A stretch of DNA of 64,000 bases from Dolichospermum sp. FACHB-1091 (GTDB lineage Bacteria > Cyanobacteriota > Cyanobacteriia > Cyanobacteriales > Nostocaceae). The stretch spans positions 1 through 64,000 of the forward strand of contig NZ_JACJSB010000010.1 in assembly GCF_014697585.1 (NCBI RefSeq), in the 5' to 3' direction. A model generated the notes under the pieces. That model was not told the origin of the DNA, did not search any database, and saw nothing but the letters and a program-made list of their open reading frames with translations. Positions 28,841-38,511 of this stretch are shown here, one piece after another. Made by a program: the position numbers and the translations under genes. Numbering within the stretch: position 1 is the first letter of the stretch; each line of letters begins with the position of its first letter.

Positions 28841-29767
28841 ATGATTAATTTTGGGCTAAACTCAGCCAGTGTTTTGGCTCAGGTAAATTTTGGAGCGAAC
28901 TCAGCCAGTATTCTAGGAATTTTCTTGGCTGTAGCTGGAGCAGCACTATACTTTCTTCGTTCTGTTCGTCCTGAACTGTCAAGAGATCAAGATATCTTTT
29001 TTGCAGCAGTTGGTTTATTATGTGGTTTTATTCTCGTTTTCCAAGGATGGCGACTTGACCCGATTTTACAATTTGGTCAACTGCTTTTAGTCGGTTCGAC
29101 GGTATTTTTTGCGGTCGAAAGTATTCGTCTACGTAGTATAGCAACACAACAAGCAAAACGTAATACTCCCATTGTAGATGATGAGCGAGAAGTCAGTAGA
29201 AAATACTCCTACTCAGAGCGACGAAATTATCAAGCGGAAATGGATGCTGATTTAGAACCCTTACCCTATGAAGAAGAGGAGGCTCCTCCACGTCCGAGAA
29301 TTCGCGGTAGTCGAGATGAACGTTCTAGCCGTGATGACTATTATGATGAAGCACCGTCACGCAGTTCACAAAGCCCACGGAATAGGGAAAAACCAGATTC
29401 AGGCGAAAGAAAGCGTCGTCCTAATTCTGGCCGTTCTGTTAGCCCTTCTAGCCAGGGTTATGAAGATGAAAATTGGGGTTCTGCTCCCAAAAAAGTTGAT
29501 GATTGGGAAAGTTCCAACTCCCAAGATGAGTTAAGAAAACCACCACGTCGCAATAATAGCAGTAATAATCGTCCCCAAGGTCCACAGAGTCGTGAAGATG
29601 ATGTTACTCCCACTCCTAGACCAAGAAAACGTCGTCCACCTAGAGATTCCGTTCCCTCTAGAAGACAAGATGATGATGAGGCTATCCCAACTGAATATGT
29701 ACCATACAATCCCATTAATAAGCCCAGTAATGAACCGGATAATTCCGATTTGGATGACGATATTTAA
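28841..29767 (+). CDS. ycf66: Ycf66 family protein
   Basis: 308 residues. The N-terminal 105 residues hold three hydrophobic helices in the Ycf66 pattern (ILGIFLAVAGAALYFLRSVRP, IFFAAVGLLCGFILVFQGWRLDP, LLLVGSTVFFAVESIRLR). The rest is a long, low-complexity, Arg/Ser/Asp-rich tail with many RR and PR pairs, probably disordered and cytoplasmic. Ycf66 is found in cyanobacteria and some plastids; its function is unknown. AGGAAAA precedes the ATG. Confidence 0.92.
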   Translation: MINFGLNSASVLAQVNFGANSASILGIFLAVAGAALYFLRSVRPELSRDQDIFFAAVGLLCGFILVFQGWRLDPILQFGQLLLVGSTVFFAVESIRLRSIATQQAKRNTPIVDDEREVSRKYSYSERRNYQAEMDADLEPLPYEEEEAPPRPRIRGSRDERSSRDDYYDEAPSRSSQSPRNREKPDSGERKRRPNSGRSVSPSSQGYEDENWGSAPKKVDDWESSNSQDELRKPPRRNNSSNNRPQGPQSREDDVTPTPRPRKRRPPRDSVPSRRQDDDEAIPTEYVPYNPINKPSNEPDNSDLDDDI

Positions 29768-29829
29768 TTTAATTAATTTAAAATTAAAATATTGGCAATA
29801 TTTGGGGTGGAAGTCGGAAAAACACGAAT

Positions 29830-30390
29830 GTGAAAACATTTACATCTAGTTCCTGGCTCCAAAAATCAATTTATTGGAGCCTAATTTTGGGAACTACAAA
29901 TTTACTAGTATCTTGTAATGCTGCTGATATCCCTATGGGAGTGACTTCCCTCAATAGTCGCTATACTGAGGAACAACCTGCTATCAGTGGAAATGGACGT
30001 TTTTTGGCTTTGATCTCCAATCGCTCTCGTTATCAGCAGTTGTTGGTATATGATTTAGAAAATCAAAGTTTTATTCCCACACCGGGGTTAAATCGAGGAT
30101 CAGTAATTGCAGAAAGTCCTAGTCTCAGTTATACGGGTCGCTACATTTGTTATCTCACCAGTGATCAGGGAAGGCCAGTAGTTGCACTTTATGATCGTGC
30201 TTCCCAACAATCACAAATTCTCACTCCTACTTTTCGTGGTTGGGTGAGAAATCCTAGTATTAGTCCTGACGGCCGTTATGTTGTCTTTGAATCTTCTACT
30301 CGTGGACAATGGGATATTGAGGTTCTTGATAGGGGTCCGACTATTGAGTTAGATATTCCTAATGGTACAACTGTTTCCATTGAAAATTAA
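29830..30390 (+). CDS. TolB-like beta-propeller lipoprotein
   Basis: 186 residues from GTG 29830 (an ATG two bases earlier runs into a stop). The N terminus has a hydrophobic stretch and lipobox LVSC, so it is probably a lipoprotein. PD40/TolB-like blades are visible: QPAISGNGRFLALISNRS, SPSLSYTGRYICYLTSD, NPSISPDGRYVVFESS. Only about three blades are present, fewer than a full propeller. It is a paralogue of the gene at 30658, from which it is separated by a MITE. Function unknown. Confidence 0.8.
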   Translation: MKTFTSSSWLQKSIYWSLILGTTNLLVSCNAADIPMGVTSLNSRYTEEQPAISGNGRFLALISNRSRYQQLLVYDLENQSFIPTPGLNRGSVIAESPSLSYTGRYICYLTSDQGRPVVALYDRASQQSQILTPTFRGWVRNPSISPDGRYVVFESSTRGQWDIEVLDRGPTIELDIPNGTTVSIEN

Positions 30391-30398
30391 AATTAAAC

Positions 30399-30594
30399 AG
30401 GACTTACGCAAGCAAGTGTCACAAAAAATTATTATATCATTTGTTTGTAGTCAGGGCTTTAGCCCTGATCTGATTTTTTTAAGGTCTCCAAGAGAGAACT
30501 AAAGTTCTCACTACAATCTTGGTTATCATCTCTCAAAAGAGAGAACTAAAGTTCTCACTACAATTTAGGATATTATGGCAGTTGCGTAAGTCCT
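30399..30594. mobile_element. MITE with AGGACTTACGCA ends, copy 2
   Basis: Perfect 12-bp ends AGGACTTACGCA (30399-30410) and TGCGTAAGTCCT (30583-30594), extended by C/G and A/T pairs on each side; flanks TTAAA/TTAAA look like a target duplication. Inside are TCAGGGCTTTAGCCCTGA (30451-30468) and two copies of GAGAACTAAAGTTCTCACTA (30494 and 30541). Length 196 bp, no coding capacity. Confidence 0.88.
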
Positions 30595-30657
30595 GTTAAA
30601 ATTTAATTGAAAATTAAAATTAAAATTAAAAAATTTTTTTTGTCGCTTTGTGCTTCG

Positions 30658-31182
30658 ATGAATTACAAAATATCAACTATTTTATTTTTCTGCTCAATTC
30701 TATTAACTGGATGTTTTGGCTATCCACGTTTACTCAGTTACCCCTTTGATTCTGGGGGAAGAAGTCTTAATAGTTTTGCATCGGAATTAAACCCGCAGAT
30801 ATCTGGCCGATATATTGTATTTACCAGCGATCGCAGAGGAAGTCAAGATGTGTATATGTTTGATACGTTAACTCGTAATTTAGTAGACTTACCTGGATTA
30901 AATTCGTTTGATACAATTGCTTCCCATCCTGCGGCTTCTGAAAATGGTAAATTTATAGTCTTTGCTGCGAGTCGTCAAGGACGAACACAAATTATGTTTT
31001 ATGATCAAGATGTGCGTCAATTACGGAATTTAGCAGGTGATGTACAAGGAGAAGTCCGCAATCCCACAATTAGTGCTGATGGTAGTAGAATTGCCTTTGA
31101 GTATAGTAATAATGGACAATGGGATATTTTAGTTTATGACCGATTTGGACGAAAATTGAATATTCGTCAAGATCCAGGTTAA
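30658..31182 (+). CDS. TolB-like beta-propeller lipoprotein, paralogue
   Basis: 174 residues from the ATG at 30658; the in-frame TTG at 30607 lies in AT-rich flank and would spoil the signal peptide. The start MNYKISTILFFCSILLTGC gives a lipobox LTGC. Three PD40-like blades follow: NPQISGRYIVFTSDRRGSQDV, HPAASENGKFIVFAASRQG and NPTISADGSRIAFEYSNNG (each read here in part). Similar in length and order to the upstream paralogue, so a tandem duplication is likely. Function unknown. Confidence 0.8.
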   Translation: MNYKISTILFFCSILLTGCFGYPRLLSYPFDSGGRSLNSFASELNPQISGRYIVFTSDRRGSQDVYMFDTLTRNLVDLPGLNSFDTIASHPAASENGKFIVFAASRQGRTQIMFYDQDVRQLRNLAGDVQGEVRNPTISADGSRIAFEYSNNGQWDILVYDRFGRKLNIRQDPG

Positions 31183-31250
31183 GGAAAAGCCAAAAAGGAG
31201 GAAGAAAATAAATTCTTCCCCATGAATAAATTACTAATCATCGCATATAA

Positions 31251-32258
31251 TTAACTCTGATTTTGTCCAGAATTTTGTACAGATTCAATCAGAGAACGCA
31301 CTTGTTGGGTTCCTTGGGAGGGTTCAAAAGAAAGGGGAAATTTACCCCTGACAAGCATTCGTAACCCCAAAGGTGCAATACTCAGTAATCCCTGAAGATC
31401 CCGGAAATAATTACCAACTACTTGGATTCCAAATTGACGTTCATCAATCCAACCACCTTGTTTTACTAAGTCTACTAAAACTCGACGGTGACGAATTGAA
31501 CGACTGTCACTTTTGTGTTTACGCTCCAGAATTTCCTGTTTAATTTTGGTGATTTGCGCCAATGGAGCAACTTCCATGGGACAAACCGAATCACAGTAAA
31601 GACAACGAGTACAACCCCAAACTCCTTGATTTCCCGCGCTATATTTTTCTAATCGTTGTTCTGTATTGCTATCACGGGAATCTGCCACCATGCGGTATGC
31701 TTTAGCCAGAGCATGGGGACCGACAAAATCAGAATTGACTTCAACAGCATTACATTCAGAATAACAAGCTCCACACATAATACAATTGCCCGTTTGATCT
31801 AGGAGCGATCTTTCTTGTGGTGTTTGTAAAAACTCCCTTTCAGGAACTTGTCTACCGGCTGTACTGACATAAGGAGCAACCGTTTCCAAATTATGCCAAA
31901 AATTGCTCATATCCACAACTAGATCTTTAATTACAGGCATATTCCCCAAAGGTGCTACTGTAATTTCTGGAGTAGTTGGAGACTGATTGTGAGATGATGA
32001 TATTTTTTCTAGTCTGGCCAGTTCACTCCCTACATTTTCCTTACAAGCCAAAGCAGAACGGCCATTAATCCTCACAGCACAACTACCACAAATTGTATTG
32101 CGACAATTTTTGCGAAATGCTAAAGTCCCATCTTGTTCCCACTTGATTTGATTCAGACAATCCAGGATAGTATTACCTGGTTCTACCTGCAAAAGGTAGG
32201 ATTTGAAAACAGGGTGAGAATTTTCTTGTTGTCGAGCAATCTTAAAAATAACTTCCAT
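31251..32258 (-). CDS. sdhB: Succinate dehydrogenase/fumarate reductase iron-sulphur subunit
   Basis: 335 residues from the ATG at 32256-32258 (MEVIFKIARQQ); a TTG nine codons upstream is less likely. It carries electrons from the flavoprotein to quinone. The 2Fe-2S domain has CRNTICGSC...ALAC; the C-terminal part has CIMCGACYSEC and CTRCLYCDSVCP for the 4Fe-4S and 3Fe-4S clusters. The flavoprotein gene (sdhA) is not adjacent, as in many cyanobacteria. About 90 residues longer than E. coli SdhB, with an extended C terminus. Confidence 0.92.
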   Translation of the reverse strand: MEVIFKIARQQENSHPVFKSYLLQVEPGNTILDCLNQIKWEQDGTLAFRKNCRNTICGSCAVRINGRSALACKENVGSELARLEKISSSHNQSPTTPEITVAPLGNMPVIKDLVVDMSNFWHNLETVAPYVSTAGRQVPEREFLQTPQERSLLDQTGNCIMCGACYSECNAVEVNSDFVGPHALAKAYRMVADSRDSNTEQRLEKYSAGNQGVWGCTRCLYCDSVCPMEVAPLAQITKIKQEILERKHKSDSRSIRHRRVLVDLVKQGGWIDERQFGIQVVGNYFRDLQGLLSIAPLGLRMLVRGKFPLSFEPSQGTQQVRSLIESVQNSGQNQS

Positions 32259-33503
32259 AATGATCGGTCCAAATATTGGGATCAAATCTTTTCTCTTATG
32301 AGATATATCTCAAGAACCATCAGCACAGGTAAGGACGAAGTATGCAGCATGAAGTATAAAAATCGTTTTCTTTGATGCTGAAGTTAACCACAGGCTTTAC
32401 TCCTTCACCCTTGATCCTTTACACTGAATAGGAATTTCGTCAAGCCCTAGTTATTAAAATTCTACATCTTTAAATATATAGAAGTGTTACAACCAGTGAA
32501 AATATTTGCTAGTGGCTATCAAATACCCCATAGATGTGGTAAATTTATTCTTCCCCTAGACAGACGTAGATAATCTCATGAGAGCTTGAAATTTAACGGT
32601 GATCAACAGCGAGGATTTTCTACCCCGCTTTTTGTCTTTGACCACTGATAGCTGCTGTGGTCAAGCCATAGAAATTCCCTTGATTTCACTCACTCTCTCA
32701 AGCCCAGCCAATCTGAATCAGATTAACTTTTATAAAAGTCCTGAGATTATCCTCTTGAGAGCATCAACCACAGCCAAAATCCCTCCTGCTTTTTACCCGC
32801 TCAACTTCAGGGATTTAGATGAAAATTTAGTGGCAATATAAATTTAAAATTTTCAAAATATTTTGCTATTATTATTTCATGCTACTATTTAATAGGAAAT
32901 TACGAACTCACAAAATCAGGAACAATAACCGCATAAGCACGGCTAAAACTTCTGTGGTTTTCTCACAATCTAGAGACTAGAAAAATCATGTCTCTACTGG
33001 TAGAATTAAAGGGTGTATGTTCGTCAGACCACATACAAATACTATACTGTCTTCAGCTAAAAACGAGAATTAGGTGTCAGCCCATAACTCAAAAGCGGAA
33101 GAAGTCAGCATTAAATGTGAAAAACCTGTAATTTATTAGCTCTACAACTTTTTTGGAGTAGAACTAACCTGATTTGTAAAGGTGGCTGGAAGTTACACCG
33201 CACTCAGCAGCCCAAAGAGAAAATAATTTAATTTCTGATGGACAATCATGGTTAAAATCGCGGTAAAATTACTGGAATTAATGTCTGTGGCAGCCATGAC
33301 TTAGACAGCTATTATAGATAACTATAATAGACTATTTTATTGCTTCCATATCAGCAGAAATTCATCCATCACCCTTCTATCTATCTGCTTCTGAAATCTG
33401 GTCCCTAGCTAAAAAGCTCAATACTAGATTCAGAGAAAATTTTTGCATGGCTAAGGCCACGCTACCCTATCGGTTTGAAGAGATTAAGGAAAATTAGAGC
33501 ATA
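32259..33503. other. Long intergenic region upstream of the cyAbrB gene
   Basis: This 1.2-kb stretch has no gene I can name. A GTG frame of 80 codons lies at 32599-32841 (MINSEDFLPRFLSLTTD...), with no recognised motif and no clear ribosome site. The 600 bp before the cyAbrB start are non-coding on both strands and could hold a long leader or a small RNA, but I see no decisive structure. Confidence 0.4.
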
Positions 33504-33932
33504 ATGATTGAAACTGCAACTGCCCCATTAACAGGAAAAGCACTGCTGTCGAAAGTGAAAGAACTTTCAACTTTACCGCGTCGGGAAAGAGCAAAACAGT
33601 GTGGTTACTACACCGTTACTAAAAATAGCCAAGTTCGCGTTAATCTCACAGATTTTTATGATGCTTTACTGTCAGCTAGAGGCATTCCCCTCAGTCCAGA
33701 AGCACCTAAAGATGGCCGTGGCCGCGAACCGACATACCGGGTGAGTGTCCACCAAAATGGTCAAATCGTGATTGGCGCAACCTATACTAAAGCTATGGGT
33801 TTAAAGCCAGGTGATGAATTTGAAATTAGACTAGGTTACAAACACATTCACTTGATTCAGTTAAGCGAAAGTGAGAAACAATTAATCCAGCCTGATGATG
33901 ATGATGCTGATGAATCAGATGCAGAAGAATAA
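33504..33932 (+). CDS. cyAbrB transcriptional regulator
   Basis: 142 residues. Cyanobacterial AbrB-like DNA-binding protein; members of this family tune nitrogen, carbon and heterocyst genes. The characteristic sequences KALLSKVKELSTLPRRERAKQ, CGYYTV and RVNLTDFYDALLSARGI lead to the C-terminal AbrB-like fold (GREPTYRVSVHQNGQIVIG, TYTKAMGLKPGDEFEIRLG). The tail is acidic (DDDDADESDAEE). It may be the CalA/cyAbrB1 paralogue, but I cannot tell it from cyAbrB2 with certainty. Monocistronic with a long upstream gap. Confidence 0.88.
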   Translation: MIETATAPLTGKALLSKVKELSTLPRRERAKQCGYYTVTKNSQVRVNLTDFYDALLSARGIPLSPEAPKDGRGREPTYRVSVHQNGQIVIGATYTKAMGLKPGDEFEIRLGYKHIHLIQLSESEKQLIQPDDDDADESDAEE

Positions 33933-33956
33933 ATTCATTCACAAGAAATAACGAAC

Positions 33957-33997
33957 GGCACGGAAGCCACTTGGCTTTAGACAGTGGAGGAAGTGCC
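33957..33997. repeat. Imperfect hairpin like an IS200/IS605 end
   Basis: GGCAC/GTGCC (outer) and CCACT/AGTGG (inner) enclose TTGGCTTTAGACA, just after the cyAbrB stop. Sub-terminal hairpins with GGCTTTAG cores are common at IS200/IS605 ends in cyanobacteria. No transposase remains. A further repeat (CTTGCAGCAGCGCTTCGCTA) follows at about 34070. Confidence 0.4.
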
Positions 33998-34798
33998 AAC
34001 GGCGAATTTATTCGCTGTGATATCCCTCTTCTGTCACTTTCCGGGAGGGCGCGAAAACCCTGATCTGCTTGCAGCAGCGCTTCGCTATCACTCAATCAAT
34101 ACAAGCTATACTATAGGAATAATATTTGATTGATGAAAAGATACTTAGGGTGCTTTACTACTGCATAAATTCTATCAATAAACAGATTTGTAATATCTGA
34201 CGCACCCTACAATACCTAATTTTTTTCAAAAATAAAATACGAGTTCTATATTAGAAAAAATTGGTGTTCAATTTGTTATTAGAAAAAAGTCGTGTTATCG
34301 CTTGGTGGATCAAAGCTCTATAATTCACATTAGTCCTGTTTTTTATGTCCGTTCCACTGTCATTTCTAGAGCCATAATCCAATGTTTTGCTGGAGTTTAT
34401 TCAAGATACACAAAGGTATTTGTTGAATTTACATTTCGTTACATATGTTGATTATTTAACGCCAACTTACTTAAGTGTTTTCAGTTTAGCTATAGTATTT
34501 TTGGGTCAAATTTATATTGGTTGGTGTTATTTAGAAAAATCTAAGCTCAAGTTAATACATCTAAGTTACCCACAATTTTCTTAGTGGGTTTATTTGTGGG
34601 GGGAATAATAGTTAGCCGCCTTGATCTTGATATATAATGTCTGATGCCACAAGATAACGTAATAGATCCTATGATTTCGTTTCTACGTGATAAATGGGTA
34701 TTTGATACGCAGAAAGAAGAGAAGTGTTTATGACTACTAGAACAAGTGACAATTTTCCGAAGTACACCACAGAATAAACTAAACTTGGGAGAGAGGAA
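33998..34798. other. Intergenic, decayed region before the receptor pseudogene
   Basis: Holds an 8-bp inverted repeat TAGGGTGC/GCACCCTA (34146-34209) and a 65-codon TTG frame at 34387-34584 with one hydrophobic segment (LSVFSLAIVFLGQIYIGW). Short frames near 34644 and 34730 might be remnants of a gene once upstream of the chemoreceptor, which I cannot identify. Confidence 0.4.
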
Positions 34799-36063
34799 AT
34801 GGCAAGACCTATAGATGATCAAGATCCAACTTATAAGAACGATATTATAGAAAACAATGGTCAAGAAAGCCTGGAAGATGATTTATTCCTAAGTGGTGGA
34901 GATAGTTCGGTGAAGGAGATATCCCATAGGGAAGGGTGGCCTATCGCTGGGGAAAGAGAAGTTTTCCAAGGGACAGAACTAAATCAGCATCAACCAGTAT
35001 CCATATCTATATCCGTTACTAACAATTCTACACCGCAAAAACAGCAGTTGAATCTTCTTAATTACTCATCAGAAAAAAATAACTTTAATGATGATAGTTT
35101 TGATTTAGAAGCGTTTGAATCCGCTTTTGGTGAGGAAGATAAAGTAGACTTTGTTGCTGAAAATTTTATTTCTAATAGAGACAGGAATAAAAATAATATG
35201 GAGTTTTTAAGCGACTCCGATGAATTTGATAATCTCAGTGATATACCAATATTTGAACTTATTGAAGATGACATTTTTCATGATGGGGGAATGTTGTCAG
35301 AATCCCCAGACAGTCCTGGAAATTACTTAAATCAATTTGTTGGTAAGTCATTTGATCATCAAAGAATCTATGACGACGAAGAATTATTTACGATTAGTGC
35401 AGCCCAAGAGGTGGTTCCCGTCCTGACCAAATCAGAAGATGTCAAAATGAAATCTAATGTGATCTTGTTCAAAACCTTATTTGGGTTTTTTGAAACCGCT
35501 TCTTTGAAGAAGAAACAATGGTGGATAGCTGGAACTGTGGGGATTGCATCAGTCTTTGCTGTATTTGTTGTTAACGCGTTGGCAAATTTCACTTCGCCTG
35601 TGAAACAACGGGAATCAATCACAAATACAAACTGGTTAACTAATCTATTAATGCCTTTGAGCGTAGGTGCTACAGGTACAGCTACAACATGGTTTATGAC
35701 TAATCTCATGGTCAACCAAATTAGGCGCAGCACTAAGGATTTACAAACCCAGTTTAATGCTATAGGTCAAGGTAATATGAATGTAGCAGCCACAGTTTAT
35801 GCAAAAGATGAATTAGGACAGTTAGCCACTGACTTTAATAATATGGTGCGGGTAATTCTCGCAAGTACGGAGATAGGCCAAGGCCAAGCCATTGAACAAA
35901 AAGAAACTAAAGAAAATCAGGTAGTTCCCCTTGTAGATGAGGTAACAGGGGAGTAGAGGTAGTAAAAAATACCGTTGCTGGGATTCTGGAACTGCGGGAA
36001 ACAGTAGCGAAAACCAGCCGAAAAGTCCAAAGAATCCGGCTTCCATTATTATGTGGCTTTTAG
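34799..36063 (+). pseudogene. PilJ-like methyl-accepting receptor, frameshifted and truncated
   Basis: The first 385 codons (34799-35956) are open: an acidic, low-complexity N terminus, two hydrophobic segments (QWWIAGTVGIASVFAVFVV and LLMPLSVGATGTATTWFM) and a HAMP domain (RRSTKDLQTQFNAIGQGNMN ... DELGQLATDFNNM). The frame stops at 35954. In the -1 frame the sequence goes on as EVVKNTVAGILELRETVAKT and SRKVQR, the usual continuation of cyanobacterial PilJ/HmpD-type receptors, until a stop at 36063. The whole methyl-accepting signalling domain is missing. Such receptors serve type IV pilus motility and phototaxis; this copy cannot signal to CheA. Confidence 0.75.
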
Positions 36064-36089
36064 GTGAGTTGTTTCTGTTGTTTCCCCCT

Positions 36090-36962
36090 CTAACTCACAT
36101 AAGGCGTAATCGGTAACACCCCATAGCTACCAAAAATTTTCAATATTTCTGTATAATTTTGTAACTCTTCTAATGCAGATTTCATAATCACTGTATTCAC
36201 ATCTGCTTCTATGTCCAAATAAAATAAATATTCTCCTAAAGAACGTTTTGTCGGCCGCGATTCAATGCGACTCAGATTAATACCTAAGCGGGCAAATACT
36301 TCTAGTGCTTTCACTAATGAACCTGGTAGATTGGCTGGCACGCTAAAAGCTAAAGATGTATGAGTACAATCAGAAGTATTATTTTCCTCCGTGCTAACTA
36401 CCCAAAACCGAGTACAATTTTCTGGATAATCATTAATCCCCTCAGCAAGAATGGGTAAATTATACAGTTTTGCAGCCCGACTAGAGGAAATTGCTGCTGT
36501 TGTTACTTCCTGTTGTAATCTTTGTAGTGCTTCAGTAGTCGAGTTACTAGCAATCAAGTTGACATTTGGCAAAAACTGTGATAACCATCCTTGACATTGA
36601 GCTAAAGCTTGAGGATGAGAATAAACAGTTTTAATATTATCTAAGCTAGTACATCTGGACACTAATGTATGTTGAATGGGTAAAACTAAAGCTAATTGAA
36701 TTTTTAAATTATCTAATTGCCATAAGCTATCTAGTGTCATGTTGACACTTCCTTCAATAGAGTTTTCCACCGGGATAACAGCTATTTCTGCTTTTCTGGC
36801 GATTACCGCTTGTAATGATTGAGCTATGGTAGGATAAGGACATAGTTCAAAACTTTTTTTAGCGGTAGTACCCTCATAAGTTTGCAACCAATTGAGATAA
36901 AAAAAGGCAGCTTGTTCAGCATAAGTTCCCGGTGGACCTAAATGTGAGATTTTCAGATTCAT
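36090..36962 (-). CDS. pheA: Prephenate dehydratase
   Basis: 290 residues, mono-functional. Converts prephenate to phenylpyruvate in phenylalanine synthesis. The catalytic domain starts ISHLGPPGTYAEQAA and includes NSIEGSVNMTLDSL, YSHPQALAQCQGWL and NCTRFWVVS. The C-terminal ACT domain has the phenylalanine-binding sequences LPGSLVKALEVFARLGINLS and ESRP, so feedback control by Phe is likely. Single gene, full length. Confidence 0.96.
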   Translation of the reverse strand: MNLKISHLGPPGTYAEQAAFFYLNWLQTYEGTTAKKSFELCPYPTIAQSLQAVIARKAEIAVIPVENSIEGSVNMTLDSLWQLDNLKIQLALVLPIQHTLVSRCTSLDNIKTVYSHPQALAQCQGWLSQFLPNVNLIASNSTTEALQRLQQEVTTAAISSSRAAKLYNLPILAEGINDYPENCTRFWVVSTEENNTSDCTHTSLAFSVPANLPGSLVKALEVFARLGINLSRIESRPTKRSLGEYLFYLDIEADVNTVIMKSALEELQNYTEILKIFGSYGVLPITPYVS

Positions 36963-37077
36963 AATTTTAAATTTGACGATGTTGACTGATAATTAATTAG
37001 GAGGTTGATTTTTTAACAATTTAATCCAAATTGTTAAAATATATTACAATTAAAAAAACAGATGGTTGAATTTGCTT

Positions 37078-37668
37078 ATGATTACCAAGTTTACTGCCTC
37101 TGAGTCCGTTGAAATTTCCGTTCCTAAGCATCCTATTCCTATTCAGCACTACTTACGTCAACCTCAACGGTTGGTGAAAACCTTGGCTGATAATACCAGA
37201 ATTCAGCAGTTGTCGGCGGAAGTGTTTCGGTTAAAAATGCGTCCTCTCTCTTTTATGTCATTGAGTATTCAGCCAACGGTAGATATGAGAGTTTGGGCAG
37301 ATACAAGCGGAACGATTTATTTACGATCGCTTGGTTGTGAAATTCTGGGCTTCGAGTATATTAACGAACGGTTTGATCTGAATTTAAAAGGTTATTTATC
37401 ACCAATTGAACTCAATAGCGGCACTTACTTACAAGGGAAAGCAGAATTAGAAGTCTTAGTAGACATACCCCAACCATTCTCCCTGACACCCAAATCAATA
37501 TTAGAAGCTACAGGTAATGCATTGCTCAAAAGCGTATTGTTAACTATTAAGCAAAGATTATTACATCATCTTCTCTCAGACTATCACCATTGGTGCAACC
37601 AAACCACAAAAGACCTAGAAACCGACCACCACAGCACCGATAGCAGTGGCGTAGTGCAAGCCTTATGA
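37078..37668 (+). CDS. DUF1997 family protein
   Basis: 196 residues from the ATG at 37078; the TTG at 37066 is in frame but the family begins near here. The sequence fits DUF1997 of cyanobacteria and plant chloroplasts: VPIQHYLRQPQRLV-like start, FRLKMRPLSFMSLSIQPTVDM, then LEVLVDIPQPFSLTPKSILEATGNALLKSVL. No transmembrane segment or known catalytic motif. Function unknown. It is divergent from pheA, with 100 bp of AT-rich promoter DNA between them. Confidence 0.8.
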   Translation: MITKFTASESVEISVPKHPIPIQHYLRQPQRLVKTLADNTRIQQLSAEVFRLKMRPLSFMSLSIQPTVDMRVWADTSGTIYLRSLGCEILGFEYINERFDLNLKGYLSPIELNSGTYLQGKAELEVLVDIPQPFSLTPKSILEATGNALLKSVLLTIKQRLLHHLLSDYHHWCNQTTKDLETDHHSTDSSGVVQAL

Positions 37669-37692
37669 ACAATCTTGAACATCACAAATAGT

Positions 37693-38337
37693 TTAGCGCT
37701 GAATTTGGCAAGGGCGGAAAGATTTACGATGCAAAGGTGAAGGTCCATATTCTTGGAGGGCTAGTAAATGACGCTGGCTTCCGTAACCTTTATTGCTTTC
37801 TAGGTCATACAGAGGGTACTTCAAAGCTAAACGCCGTAGCAAATCATCACGCCAAACCTTAGCCATAATACTAGCAGCCGCAATATTCAGCGATCGCTCA
37901 TCACCTTTAACAACACTTGCTTGTGGTACTGGTAAATTTGTCACCAACTGATTACCATCAATTAAACACAGCGCAGGTTTCACCCGCAACTTGAGTATAG
38001 CACGCCGCATTGCTAATAAAGTTGCCTGTAAAATATTCAACTCATCTATTTCCGCCGTTGTCGCATAACCGATTCTCCAGTCTAAAGCCAGAGTCGTAAT
38101 TTTTTCAGCCAGCTTAATTCTGCGGGAACTAGACAACTTTTTGCTGTCATTAATATTGTCTACCATTAGAATTGATAAAGCTTCTACTGGTAATATAACC
38201 GCCCCTGCAACCACCGGACCGAATAAAGCACCTCGTCCTACCTCATCAACACCTAAAACCGCACCCTGAATATCCGAGTAGCTAGAAAACTCTAACCACC
38301 TCGAATTATTCCCGGCTGCTGGTTTGATTTCTTGCAT
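37693..38337 (-). CDS. rnhB: Ribonuclease HII
   Basis: 214 residues. Removes RNA, including single ribonucleotides, from DNA duplexes. Catalytic acidic residues are in GVDEVGRG (D31, E32), CLIDGNQ (D127) and KGDERS (D146). Full length. It follows rne on the same strand, 174 bp downstream, with a short heptamer array in the gap (38402-38434); the rne-rnhB order is common in cyanobacteria. Confidence 0.96.
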   Translation of the reverse strand: MQEIKPAAGNNSRWLEFSSYSDIQGAVLGVDEVGRGALFGPVVAGAVILPVEALSILMVDNINDSKKLSSSRRIKLAEKITTLALDWRIGYATTAEIDELNILQATLLAMRRAILKLRVKPALCLIDGNQLVTNLPVPQASVVKGDERSLNIAAASIMAKVWRDDLLRRLALKYPLYDLESNKGYGSQRHLLALQEYGPSPLHRKSFRPCQIQR

Positions 38338-38401
38338 AAAAAAGTCAAAACTGTGGTTTTTGTGATTAATTAGTCATTCTTGACCGTTAACTGGTGACTG
38401 C

Positions 38402-38434
38402 TCCCTATTCCCTATTCCCTATTCCCTGTTCCCT
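38402..38434. repeat. TTCCCTA/TTCCCTG heptamers between rne and rnhB
   Basis: Four to five heptamers of the same type as at 27787. Nothing else recognised in this gap. Confidence 0.85.
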
Positions 38435-38511
38435 AAAATCAGAGTCCAATTACAAAAGCTGATTTAAAAGAGAATACAATCTAAAATCCAAAATCCACAA
38501 TGGTATTAACT

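Noticed and set aside
32599-32841. 80-codon GTG ORF as a real gene
   Set aside because: No ribosome site, no recognised motif; left as part of the intergenic description.
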